A stretch of DNA of 64,000 nucleotides from Vibrio mimicus. GTDB taxonomy: Bacteria; Pseudomonadota; Gammaproteobacteria; Enterobacterales; Vibrionaceae. Where the stretch lies: positions 2,837,501 through 2,901,500 of the forward strand of contig NZ_CP077426.1 of NCBI RefSeq assembly GCF_019048845.1, read 5' to 3'. Every line of letters starts with the position of its first letter. The first letter of the stretch is position 1. Below the pieces are notes generated by a model. That model searched no databases, was not told the origin of the DNA, and saw only the letters and a list, made by a program, of their open reading frames with translations. A program made the position numbers and the translations under genes. Positions 50,018-59,030 of this stretch are shown here, piece after piece.

Positions 50018-51243
50018 TATCGTCCTTTGATCGCATCCATCATGCCCCACATAGGCAGGAAAATTCCGAGCGCCAATACCAAAACCATAGCCGCAACAAA
50101 CACCAACAGGATGGGTTCAATTCTCGCGGTCAGAGTTTTTAAATCGTAATCCACTTCGCGATCATAAAAATCCGAGACCTCAAGCAACAGCTCATCAATG
50201 CGTCCCGTCTCTTCCCCGACCGTGATCATTTGGATCACGAGCGGGGTAAAAATATTGACATTGATTGCCGTGACGGAGATGGAGACTCCGGATTCAATTT
50301 GGCTCTTCATCTCCAAAATTTGCTGTTCGAGATACTTGTTATCAATCGCCTCTGCGGAAAGTGCTAACGATTGGTTGAGCGGAACCCCAGCAGATAACAT
50401 CAGCGAAAAAGTGCGTGAAAAACGCGACAGCTGGGCTCGATTCACTATCCCGCCCACAATCGGCATGCGCAGACGTAAATGATCCCATTTGATCCGCCCT
50501 TTGCTGGTATTGAGCCATGCTCGAAAGGCAAACAGCCCCCCGACAATCAACCCAAGCAGTAATCCCCAGTAGTTCACAAAGAAATCGGAGGTCGCGATCA
50601 AAATGCGCGTAGGCAGTGGTAAATCAGCACCAAAACGACTGAACATGCTGGTAAATTGCGGGATCACCTTTACGTTGAGGATAAACATCGCAATCACCAC
50701 AAAGCTGATCACGAAGATCGGGTAGCGCATCGCGGTTTTGATCCGCTTACGTGTTTCAACTTCTTGTTCGTAGTAATTGGCAAGCTGCAGCAGTGCTTGA
50801 TCCAAGCGACCTGTGTTTTCACCCACTTGGATCATGGATACAAATAACGGACTGAATACACCAGGATGCAACTGCATGGAAGCCGATAGGCTTCGCCCGT
50901 TAGTCAGCTCGTTACATACCGCTTCAAGTGCTTCTTTCAGCTGCTTATTGTGGCAATTTTGCGTGAGTCCGCGCATCGAACGTAACAGTGGAACACCAGC
51001 TTTGGTGAGGCTAAACATCTGCCGACAAAAAATCACCAACACTTCCAGTGGTACTGCGGGTGTGAACAAGGCTTTCCAATCGACATCAAACAGACTTTTC
51101 GATGTGTCACCCAGGGTAATCGAGGTCGGTATAATGCCTTTATTAAACAGCATTTCAGCCGCGAGCTCCTCTGTAGCCGCTTCCACAAACCCGGAAGCTT
51201 TACTGCCATCGGCATTGCGCCCCTGATAATTAAATGTTGCCAT
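50017..51243 (-). CDS. mshG: MSHA inner-membrane platform protein MshG
   Basis: 408 residues. Two T2SSF/PilC-type domains; the second repeats features of the first (FCRQMFSLTKAGVPLLRSM, then FSRTFSLMLSAGVPLNQSL), each with a QMI-VGEETGR-like segment and membrane helices. It is the platform on which the ATPases act. It begins 8 nt after the mshE stop. Confidence 0.95.
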   Translation of the reverse strand: MATFNYQGRNADGSKASGFVEAATEELAAEMLFNKGIIPTSITLGDTSKSLFDVDWKALFTPAVPLEVLVIFCRQMFSLTKAGVPLLRSMRGLTQNCHNKQLKEALEAVCNELTNGRSLSASMQLHPGVFSPLFVSMIQVGENTGRLDQALLQLANYYEQEVETRKRIKTAMRYPIFVISFVVIAMFILNVKVIPQFTSMFSRFGADLPLPTRILIATSDFFVNYWGLLLGLIVGGLFAFRAWLNTSKGRIKWDHLRLRMPIVGGIVNRAQLSRFSRTFSLMLSAGVPLNQSLALSAEAIDNKYLEQQILEMKSQIESGVSISVTAINVNIFTPLVIQMITVGEETGRIDELLLEVSDFYDREVDYDLKTLTARIEPILLVFVAAMVLVLALGIFLPMWGMMDAIKGR

Positions 51244-51251
51244 GTTTAACC

Positions 51252-52979
51252 CTACAGATAGATCGGCTCAACAACACCGGTGGCATCGCCTTCTCCAAGC
51301 GACATGACTTCATTAAGACTCACCACGCCTTGCAATGCCAATTCCATCGCCGAAGCCAGCAATGGCTTGTAGTTTGGATTACTGCGTGCAGCTTTCGAAA
51401 ATGCCACTGCATCATTGGCTCGTAAACAATCCATCATAGGTTGATCGAGTTCGAGCATTTCAAAAACCCCAATCCGACCACGATAACCGGTCAAGTTGCA
51501 GTTTTGACAGCCTCGGCCACGAACAAACGGAGCCCTAACTTGGTTAGGAAAGCGGGTAGCTAGCCATTGACGTCGCGCTTCATCAACCTCGTCAGCCCCA
51601 CTGCAATCTGGGCAGACTTTACGTACCAAGCGCTGTGCTACCACAGCACAAACCGCACTCGCCACTAAGTAACCGGGTGCCCCCATATCAATCAAACGCA
51701 GTGCACTGTCCACGGCATCATTGGTGTGTAAGGTGCTTAACACTAAGTGGCCCGTTAATGCAGCACGCAGGCCGATTTCTACCGTCTCTTGATCGCGCAT
51801 TTCCCCTACCAGAATGATGTCAGGATCTTGGCGTAAGAAAGTGCGCAGCAAAGTAGAAAAATCGAGGTTAATTTTCGAGTTAACTTGCACTTGGTTAACT
51901 CGGGAAATGCGATATTCGACAGGATCTTCAGCCGTAATGATTTTTTTACCTGAGGTATTGAGCTCACTCAAGGCGCCATACAAGGTGGTGGTTTTCCCCG
52001 AACCGGTAGGTCCAGTAACCAAAATCATCCCATGCGGGCGCTTCAACTGATGGCGCAAACGCTGCAACAAATGAGGCGGAATACCAGACTCTTCGAGTTT
52101 TCGCACTCCTGCCGATTGGTTTAATAGACGCATGACTACCGATTCACCATGCTGGATCGGCATGGTCGACATCCGGATATCCACGGATTGCCCTTTAACG
52201 CGGATATTAAATCGGCCATCTTGCGGTAAGCGTTTCTCGGAAATATCCAGATTCGCCATCAGTTTTAAACGCAGCACCAAGGCTGAAGCGATGTTGACTT
52301 CATGCAGTAAGGTTTCATGCAACACCCCATCAATCCGCTGCCGTAAGCGCAGCACATTGGCATCTGGCTCGATATGTATATCCGAGGCGCCAACTTGAAT
52401 CGCATCTTCAAACAGTGAATTAATCAGTTTAACTACCGTCACTTCATCACTGTCAGAATCGGTGATCTCAAAATCGAAGGTATCGTTAGTTTTATGTTCG
52501 GCGTGTAACTGTTCAGCAAACGAAACAATTTCTTTGGTGCGGCGGTAATAGCGGTCAAACCCATCCACCAACTGCTTTTCAGGGGCGATGACAAACTCAA
52601 AACCGTACTCAGGCAACTGGTTCAGTAACGCTTCTTGAGCAAACAGATCCGCCGGATCGCTCATCGCAATACGCAAAGTGTCACCACTACGCCCAATCAC
52701 CAATGCCCGCAAGCGCCGAGCATGTACTTCTGGCAACAAAGGAACCGCATCAATATCTACATTGGCACGGCTAAGATCAATCACAGGAAGGCCAAGTTGC
52801 TGCGCCAAAAAGTTCAGCAATTGGCTTTCGGTTAAGAAGCCAAGGGTAATTAAGCTGTCGCCTAAACGGCGACCGTTTTTTTTCTGTGCATCCAGCGCTT
52901 GTTCAAGCTGCGCCTCACTGACAATGCCTTCTTCAACTAACAAGTCACCAAGGCGTTTTCGCAGTTTATTAATTGGCAC
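51252..52979 (-). CDS. mshE: MSHA pilus extension ATPase MshE
   Basis: 575 residues. N-terminal MshEN domain with two tandem motifs that bind cyclic di-GMP: RLGDLLVEEGIVSEAQLEQA from Arg9 and RLGDSLITLGFLTESQLLNF from Arg38. Then a GspE/PilB ATPase: Walker A GPTGSGKT at 323-330, Asp box, HLVLSTLHTNDAVD-type His box and the four Cys CPDC...CQNC zinc-binding site. It powers pilus extension and is switched on by c-di-GMP in V. cholerae. Confidence 0.97.
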   Translation of the reverse strand: MPINKLRKRLGDLLVEEGIVSEAQLEQALDAQKKNGRRLGDSLITLGFLTESQLLNFLAQQLGLPVIDLSRANVDIDAVPLLPEVHARRLRALVIGRSGDTLRIAMSDPADLFAQEALLNQLPEYGFEFVIAPEKQLVDGFDRYYRRTKEIVSFAEQLHAEHKTNDTFDFEITDSDSDEVTVVKLINSLFEDAIQVGASDIHIEPDANVLRLRQRIDGVLHETLLHEVNIASALVLRLKLMANLDISEKRLPQDGRFNIRVKGQSVDIRMSTMPIQHGESVVMRLLNQSAGVRKLEESGIPPHLLQRLRHQLKRPHGMILVTGPTGSGKTTTLYGALSELNTSGKKIITAEDPVEYRISRVNQVQVNSKINLDFSTLLRTFLRQDPDIILVGEMRDQETVEIGLRAALTGHLVLSTLHTNDAVDSALRLIDMGAPGYLVASAVCAVVAQRLVRKVCPDCSGADEVDEARRQWLATRFPNQVRAPFVRGRGCQNCNLTGYRGRIGVFEMLELDQPMMDCLRANDAVAFSKAARSNPNYKPLLASAMELALQGVVSLNEVMSLGEGDATGVVEPIYL

Positions 52980-54075
52980 CTTGTGTCTCCTGTAAGCTAG
53001 TCAGTAATTTCAATCGTTGCTGAATAAAGGCTTGAGATTGGTTTGATAGCCCCACTTTACTCAGCGCTTGCTGATAAGCATGTTGTGCTGCAGACCATTG
53101 CAAAGCGCGCTCCTGTTGGATAGCTAACCCAAGCCACCAACGGCCATTATTGGGATCTTGTTCGGTCAATTGCTGATAGCTTTGCAAAGCCATCTCATCT
53201 TGTTTGGTTTTCTGAGCTAAAGCCGCACGTAATGATAAATAGTCTACCGAAGGTTGAGGAGGCAGGTGAGCCAGTGGCACCAAGGCTGCAGCATCTTGCT
53301 TCTCTTTCACTAATAGTCGAGCTAAAGCTAAACGCAGCACTTCCCCATCAGGATTGCGCTCAATTCCTGCTTGCATCAAGTCAAAAGCTTTACGTCCATC
53401 CCCTTTACCGTAATAGAGTGCTGCCAGTTTTTGCCGAGTGCTTTCATCCTCTGGGGTATAACGCAGGGCTTCCCCATACGCTTTCACCGCAGCTTGAAAA
53501 TCATTACTCTCCATTGCTTTTTGCGCTCGTTGCAGTGCTTTTTGTGCCAACTGCTCAGCGGTTAATTCCACTTGCTCAACAATCATGACCGGCTGCGTGG
53601 TGGGCTGTTCCGCAAACTCAGGCTCTTGCACACTCGGAGTATGATTCGCCGCTAGCGCAAGGCTTGGGGCAACGTTAGCGGGTTGAGATACCGATTTTTC
53701 TAGCTGAGTGATTGGCTGCACTTTGGGTTGCACTACCGCGAGTGTTCCATGTTTTTTCGGCTCACTTTTTTTAGATTCACTCTGACTAAACTCACTCTTC
53801 GCCGGAGCTGTATATAAAGCAATGGTTTGCTGAGTTGTTTTTTGGGTCGGTGAGGGCAACGATACTTCGGGATCGATTGTACTGGTTGTTGGAATATCGA
53901 CCGATTGCAAGGAAACTGACCATCCGCCAACCGCTAAACTGACACCAAACCCCAGTATTGCCCACAACCAAGCAGGACGGGATTTGGTGGATTTGACATC
54001 AATGCGCTCAATGCTCGAAAGACGAGAATGACTGGGTTTGGCACTTTGGGCCAAGGCTTGATTCACCACACTCAT
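52969..54075 (-). CDS. mshN: MSHA biogenesis protein MshN (TPR protein)
   Basis: 368 residues. One N-terminal membrane segment (PAWLWAILGFGVSLAVGGW), a Pro/Ser/Thr/Gln-rich periplasmic linker, then TPR repeats (about 180-360, e.g. FQAAVKAYGEALRYTPED). Likely supports secretin or alignment complex assembly. Overlaps mshM by ATGA. Confidence 0.92.
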   Translation of the reverse strand: MSVVNQALAQSAKPSHSRLSSIERIDVKSTKSRPAWLWAILGFGVSLAVGGWSVSLQSVDIPTTSTIDPEVSLPSPTQKTTQQTIALYTAPAKSEFSQSESKKSEPKKHGTLAVVQPKVQPITQLEKSVSQPANVAPSLALAANHTPSVQEPEFAEQPTTQPVMIVEQVELTAEQLAQKALQRAQKAMESNDFQAAVKAYGEALRYTPEDESTRQKLAALYYGKGDGRKAFDLMQAGIERNPDGEVLRLALARLLVKEKQDAAALVPLAHLPPQPSVDYLSLRAALAQKTKQDEMALQSYQQLTEQDPNNGRWWLGLAIQQERALQWSAAQHAYQQALSKVGLSNQSQAFIQQRLKLLTSLQETQGAN

Positions 54076-54917
54076 GGCTTACTCCATCCCCACAGCACTG
54101 GGGTTTTAAATCTAGGTTTACAGCTGTCATAGGTATCATGGATAGCGGCAAACAAGTGAGACTGGCTGACCAATGGACTCTGTTCATAGCAAGCCAGTAA
54201 CAGCGCTTTATGACAAATTTGATTGATCAAACGCGGGATCCCTTGTGAGGCACGCCATACCGCTTTTTTCAACGCCGGATTAAATAATGAATAGGGCGCT
54301 TTGGCTTTGTTTAAGCGGCTCTCGATATATACATCGGTTTCCTCGGGATTCAGTGGGCGTAAATGAGCATTAAAAGTGATGCGCTGCCGCAATTGACGCA
54401 AGTGGTGCTGCGCTAAACGAGTATCCAACTCCGGCTGACCAATCAGCACGATTTGCAGCAGTTTGGTCTGTTCTGTTTCCAAGTTACCAAACAAACGGAG
54501 TGTTTCTAGCGCTTCATCAGACAGAGCTTGCGCTTCATCCACGAGGGCGACAATGCGCTTGCCTTGCTGATGCAGCTCAATCAACCGGGTTTGAATCTGC
54601 TCCACAATACGCACCGCTGAATGCACTTCCAGTTGCAATTCGGCCGCCACCGCTTGGCGTAATTCTTCCCCACTGAGCATGGGATTGGGCAGATACACCA
54701 AGGCCACATCATCACCTAAGTGAGTCAACAGCATCCGACACACCATGGTTTTTCCCGTTCCCACTTCTCCGGTTAGCTTACTGACCCCTTCCCCCATTTC
54801 GATGGCCGCACTTAACGTCTGAATCGCTTCAAAGTGCGGAGCTAACCCCAGAAACAGCTCGGTATCTGGGGTGAGATGAAAAGGCAGTTGCTCAAGACCA
54901 AAGTGCGATAAATACAT
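54072..54917 (-). CDS. mshM: MSHA biogenesis ATPase MshM (ExeA/GspA-like)
   Basis: 281 residues. AAA-type ATPase with Walker A GEVGTGKTMVC and Walker B VALVDEAQALSDEAL, then arginine finger region GIPRLINQICHKALL. ExeA-like proteins in type II secretion bind peptidoglycan to place the secretin; a comparable task is likely. No extra peptidoglycan-binding domain is visible, so only the ATPase half is present. Confidence 0.93.
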   Translation of the reverse strand: MYLSHFGLEQLPFHLTPDTELFLGLAPHFEAIQTLSAAIEMGEGVSKLTGEVGTGKTMVCRMLLTHLGDDVALVYLPNPMLSGEELRQAVAAELQLEVHSAVRIVEQIQTRLIELHQQGKRIVALVDEAQALSDEALETLRLFGNLETEQTKLLQIVLIGQPELDTRLAQHHLRQLRQRITFNAHLRPLNPEETDVYIESRLNKAKAPYSLFNPALKKAVWRASQGIPRLINQICHKALLLACYEQSPLVSQSHLFAAIHDTYDSCKPRFKTPVLWGWSKP

Positions 54918-54920
54918 ACG

Positions 54921-56600
54921 CTACTGATTATCAGGGAACCATTCCTGCAATAAATTGCGAGAACGTTCCAACTCTTTTTGCCAAGTATTGACCCCGACCA
55001 CGGTCGGTTTGAGCAAAATCACCAGCTCGGTTTTTTGGGTGAGCTTAGTCGTGTTACGGAATAGATGGCCTAATGCAGGCACATCCCCCAAAAACGGCAC
55101 TTTGGAGACTTGGTCAACAGTATTGGATTTCATCAAACCACCAATGACCACCACATCCCCATCTTTAGCACGGATCACCGAATCCGATTCACGGATTGAG
55201 CTTCTCGCTAATGGCAGTTCGATCTCTTCACTTCTATACACAATTTTCTTAGTCTGCTGCTCAACCTCTATCACCGCAGGGTGTACGTGCAGCAGCACGT
55301 TGCCTTGGTCATCAATTTGCGGCGTCACATCCAATGAAATCCCAGAGAAGAAAGGCGTCAGCGTTATATCGGGAGAAGCTTGCGCGTTATCCCCAGTGCC
55401 GACAACACTCGATAAATCCGTGACATAGAACTCATCGGTGCCTACTTTGATTACCGCTTTCTGGTTATTGGAGGCGGTCACTCGTGGGCTAGAGAGCACA
55501 TTTAAGTCCCCCTGCGTTGCCATAAAGCTGATCACCGCATCGAAACTGCCACTGGAAATCACCAGATTGGATTGCCCCCCCAATAATGTTCCGATGGCAT
55601 CCAAGCCGGGCAATACGGCACTGATCGGATTGCCACTCGCATCTTTGCTAATGGTTCCAGTGCCAATTTGGTAATTGGTGCCATTTGACGTGAAAGCTTT
55701 GTTCCAGTTGATCCCTTGTTGATAACCATCACTAAGGGTGACTTCAAGAATTTTCGCCTCAAGGATCACCTGTCGATGCATACGCTGTTGTGAGATCCCC
55801 AAAAACTCGGTGACTTGACGAATCTCATCTGGATAGGCACGTAGCGTTAACACGCCCGCTTGTGGGTTGGCGATCACCGCTTGTCCACCACTGCTTCCCA
55901 ATAATTGACCAACGGCTTTCTCTAACTGAGGCCAGAAGTCGCTCTCGTTGGTGGTTTCGATCTCCGTGCCTCCACGCGTATCACTACTTTTCGTATTCGA
56001 GTCTGAGTTTCTCGAATTACCATCAGAAGAAGTGCTACTACTGGAGGAGTAACTCCCGTTGGAATTTGAATTGTTGCTATCCGTATTGGTAATTGTGCCT
56101 GTCGTAATTGCCGTCAACGAACGCCCAGTACGCTTAAACTGCAGATAATCCACCGGGATCGTGACGGTACGCAAACCAGCCGGATAAACCTGAATCACTT
56201 TGCCTTCTTTGACCAGATCAAAACCGTACAAGTCACGCACCACCGTTAACACTTCATCTAAGGTCACATCGGTAAGATTGAGGGTAATACGCCCAGTCAC
56301 TGCAGGATGAATAGCCGCGCTGTATTCAGTGCCTTGCACTAAGCTTGCGAAAAATGCTTTGGCTTCCACCTCTTTAGCTTGCACTCGAAAGCGCTGTAAG
56401 GTTTTCGGCTCACTGGTGGGCGTTCCATCCATATCAGGCATCAGATCCGCTTCAACTGATGGCGGGAGCTGATCAATCTGGCGACTGCCAATCTCATTAA
56501 TCGATTGATTAAGCGCTTGCTTGACTTCGACAGGCTCACGATGCCCCATAGAGCATCCCACTAAAGAAGTCACCACTGAAGCGAGTACGATTTTGCGCAT
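54921..56600 (-). CDS. mshL: MSHA outer-membrane secretin MshL
   Basis: 559 residues. Lipoprotein-like start (LASVVTSLVGCSMGHREP), a short STN/N0 part (VTLDEVLTVVRDLYGFDLVK), a low-complexity Ser/Asn stretch (about 167-206), an N1-like segment, and the secretin domain (LSSPRVTASNNQKAVIKVGT ... VVIGGLMKSNTVDQVSKVPF). It makes the pore for the pilus. Three nt before mshM; first of the envelope-spanning genes after mshK. Confidence 0.95.
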   Translation of the reverse strand: MRKIVLASVVTSLVGCSMGHREPVEVKQALNQSINEIGSRQIDQLPPSVEADLMPDMDGTPTSEPKTLQRFRVQAKEVEAKAFFASLVQGTEYSAAIHPAVTGRITLNLTDVTLDEVLTVVRDLYGFDLVKEGKVIQVYPAGLRTVTIPVDYLQFKRTGRSLTAITTGTITNTDSNNSNSNGSYSSSSSTSSDGNSRNSDSNTKSSDTRGGTEIETTNESDFWPQLEKAVGQLLGSSGGQAVIANPQAGVLTLRAYPDEIRQVTEFLGISQQRMHRQVILEAKILEVTLSDGYQQGINWNKAFTSNGTNYQIGTGTISKDASGNPISAVLPGLDAIGTLLGGQSNLVISSGSFDAVISFMATQGDLNVLSSPRVTASNNQKAVIKVGTDEFYVTDLSSVVGTGDNAQASPDITLTPFFSGISLDVTPQIDDQGNVLLHVHPAVIEVEQQTKKIVYRSEEIELPLARSSIRESDSVIRAKDGDVVVIGGLMKSNTVDQVSKVPFLGDVPALGHLFRNTTKLTQKTELVILLKPTVVGVNTWQKELERSRNLLQEWFPDNQ

Positions 56601-56614
56601 AGGACTTTATTACC

Positions 56615-56935
56615 TTATTTTTTTATATCGAGCGTGAAGAGCGCCAATCGCCACTCTTTTCCTGCTCGGGTGATTTTCACCTGATCGGGCTGGATCGCCG
56701 CAACACGATAACCATTGACCATATCGCCTTGTGCCACCACTTTTTGATCCACAATCGCATAACAACTACGCCCTTGTGCACAGACGATACTTTGCAAAGT
56801 CGGTACAGGGTAAGTCGGCTTCGTTTTTTCCGTTTTCGGTGCACTTTTTTCCCAGCCTAACGGTGCGGTAGGATCTTCAGTGGCATAACTGTTGGCCGCA
56901 ACCATGAGCAGCAAAAATAGTGCATATCTAGCCAC
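56615..56935 (-). CDS. mshK: MSHA biogenesis protein MshK
   Basis: 106 residues. Signal peptide (MARYALFLLLMVAANSYA), then a PilP-like segment with two Cys (SIVCAQGRSCYAIVDQKVV). Overlaps mshJ by 8 nt. Probably links the inner-membrane assembly to the secretin, as PilP does. Confidence 0.9.
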   Translation of the reverse strand: MARYALFLLLMVAANSYATEDPTAPLGWEKSAPKTEKTKPTYPVPTLQSIVCAQGRSCYAIVDQKVVAQGDMVNGYRVAAIQPDQVKITRAGKEWRLALFTLDIKK

Positions 56936-57578
56936 CGATGAACTCCTCTCGACTGCCCAACGTATAGACTTCTAGGCTCACCCGAGCCTCGGGATAGTTT
57001 TCTACCTGATACTGGAAGCTTCGCCAGTAATATTTCACCGGTAAGGCTTCCAAAGCCTGCAAGTAATCCCGAATCGCAAAATACGATCCAGTAAACTCCA
57101 TACGTACAGGATGTACATAGTATTCCGACTCCACTCCCGGCTCACTTGAACGAACAACCGGTTCTGCGGGCAACGACTCTAAAGCCACCAACTTTAATGA
57201 CTGACCTTGTCTGAGCACGCTTTCCAGTAAGTTAGGCATATCGGAAGGTGCTACCATCGACGTCATCTGCTCAGCCAATTGCAGCGAAAGATCTTGGCTT
57301 TGCCGTGTTAATTGGCCCAGCTCCACATCCAGCTCCTGATCGGGATCCTTAGCGAGCTTGGCTTGCAATGCCATGATCTCACCTTGTAGCTGTTGGTTAT
57401 TTGAGATGAGATTTTGAATTTGCAGTTGACGAGCATGACTCTGTTTGAGCGTTGGCTCAATTAACCCTATCAGCAATAACATCACTACCAGCACTGTGCC
57501 ACACAATGCAATCAACACTTTCTCTCGTTGTGAAAGAAGAGAAAATTTACTCTCCAGAGTCTGCCAGCGAGAACTCAT
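56928..57578 (-). CDS. mshJ: MSHA biogenesis protein MshJ (PilO-like)
   Basis: 216 residues. One membrane helix (VLIALCGTVLVVMLLLIGLI), then a coiled coil (about 50-110) and a ferredoxin-like periplasmic domain. Architecture of PilO. Overlaps mshI by ATGA. Confidence 0.9.
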   Translation of the reverse strand: MSSRWQTLESKFSLLSQREKVLIALCGTVLVVMLLLIGLIEPTLKQSHARQLQIQNLISNNQQLQGEIMALQAKLAKDPDQELDVELGQLTRQSQDLSLQLAEQMTSMVAPSDMPNLLESVLRQGQSLKLVALESLPAEPVVRSSEPGVESEYYVHPVRMEFTGSYFAIRDYLQALEALPVKYYWRSFQYQVENYPEARVSLEVYTLGSREEFIGG

Positions 57579-59017
57579 TTCATTTCTCCTCGCTGAGTAT
57601 TCAATTCAAACGTGATCATGTCCTGCTCATTACGGCCGATCTTCAATTGCTCAAAGCTTCTGCCCATCAAATGTAATTCTTTTTTGAACTGATTAATCCA
57701 GTTAGGGATCGCTGCGGGATCGCGAGCAACGCCTTGCACATTGAGCTGCACCGCATTCAAGGTAATACGGCTTAATGAAATATCTCTGCGTGCCAATTGA
57801 GACAAGGCATTCAGCACCCCTGAATACCCCGCTTGCTGCGCAACATCAAACTGACCAATCGCCGTTTGCGCTTGCTGTTTTGCCGCAATCTCTTTCTTCA
57901 ATCGCTCAATCGCTGCCAACTTTCCTGCCGAAGGTACATGCTCAGCGACCTGTCGACGTCGATTTTCCGCCTGTTCTATCAAATCTTGATTTTGAGTTTG
58001 TTGCTCTTGTAGCTGATGATTGGCACGCCAGTTTTGGTATCCGGCTCCGGCATAGCCAAGCAGCAGCACGGCGCTCAGTGCCAACCAAACTAGCAGCAGA
58101 TTCGTTAACGTAAACTTATCTTGTTTCGGCTTGAGATGATCTTGATAGAAGTTAATCGTTTCATGCGGGACATCGCGGGCACAACTCGCCAGTTGCTCAC
58201 CACATAAGACATTCGCTTCACCGTCAAGCCCTGAGGCTCTGACACTTAAGCGCTCATTGAGCCCTTCAATGAGCGCTTGTCTATCCTCTCCATCACAGCA
58301 AACTTTCAGTTGCTGTAAAGAGCCACCTTTCAACTGCGCGGAGAGATAATCAATCGAGCGTTGCAACTCCAACGCCAAGCCATCTAACTGCAATGCACTC
58401 ACTGCATTGTCTGTCACCGGGGCAGAAATTCCCCGCAAAGTTCGTTGGAAACTGCACTGGCGCTCCACAAAAGCGTCCAGCTTAAAGCTGCCCCCCATGC
58501 TTCGGTGCAGCAATAGGAAATGACTCAGTTCTCCAGCGGCCAATCCCCACACCGCTTGTTCTGGAATAATTCGACCTAACGATAACCCTGCGCTTAACAC
58601 CATATTTTGTAACTCAAGTATGGCGCGCTTACTGATCACATAGGCTTGAACCTTGCCACTGCCCGGTAGTGGATGAGCATCCGCCACGACATCAGTGACT
58701 TTTTCACTGAGCATATCTTTAAGCAAGAAGGGCAATGCCGCCGACCACTCTTCACGCGGCACGCTAGGCTGTTCGATTTGGTATGCCTGATAAAGCTGGG
58801 AATGAAGAACAAGATGAAGCTGTACATCTTGAATTGCATGCTTTTGTAGAGTCTGAACCAGAACGGACTGCCAATTCTGTTGGTTCACAGGTTGAGGAGG
58901 GATAGGTTTAAGATCGTCTGCGGTAAAAAACAGGCTTTCTGGCTGCACAACCACATACAGCGGCCGTGTAGCTGCTTTCGGGGCGATCAGTTTTTCTATC
59001 CAACTCGGTTTATTCAT
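57575..59017 (-). CDS. mshI: MSHA biogenesis protein MshI (PilM/PilN-like)
   Basis: 480 residues. The N-terminal half (about 1-300) reads as an actin-like PilM fold; residues about 305-330 form a membrane helix (LLVWLALSAVLLLGYAGAGY), followed by a coiled coil and a PilN-like periplasmic tail. A single protein thus covers the jobs of PilM and PilN. Start 13 nt after the csrD stop. Confidence 0.9.
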   Translation of the reverse strand: MNKPSWIEKLIAPKAATRPLYVVVQPESLFFTADDLKPIPPQPVNQQNWQSVLVQTLQKHAIQDVQLHLVLHSQLYQAYQIEQPSVPREEWSAALPFLLKDMLSEKVTDVVADAHPLPGSGKVQAYVISKRAILELQNMVLSAGLSLGRIIPEQAVWGLAAGELSHFLLLHRSMGGSFKLDAFVERQCSFQRTLRGISAPVTDNAVSALQLDGLALELQRSIDYLSAQLKGGSLQQLKVCCDGEDRQALIEGLNERLSVRASGLDGEANVLCGEQLASCARDVPHETINFYQDHLKPKQDKFTLTNLLLVWLALSAVLLLGYAGAGYQNWRANHQLQEQQTQNQDLIEQAENRRRQVAEHVPSAGKLAAIERLKKEIAAKQQAQTAIGQFDVAQQAGYSGVLNALSQLARRDISLSRITLNAVQLNVQGVARDPAAIPNWINQFKKELHLMGRSFEQLKIGRNEQDMITFELNTQRGEMK

Positions 59018-59030
59018 TCTCTAACCACTA

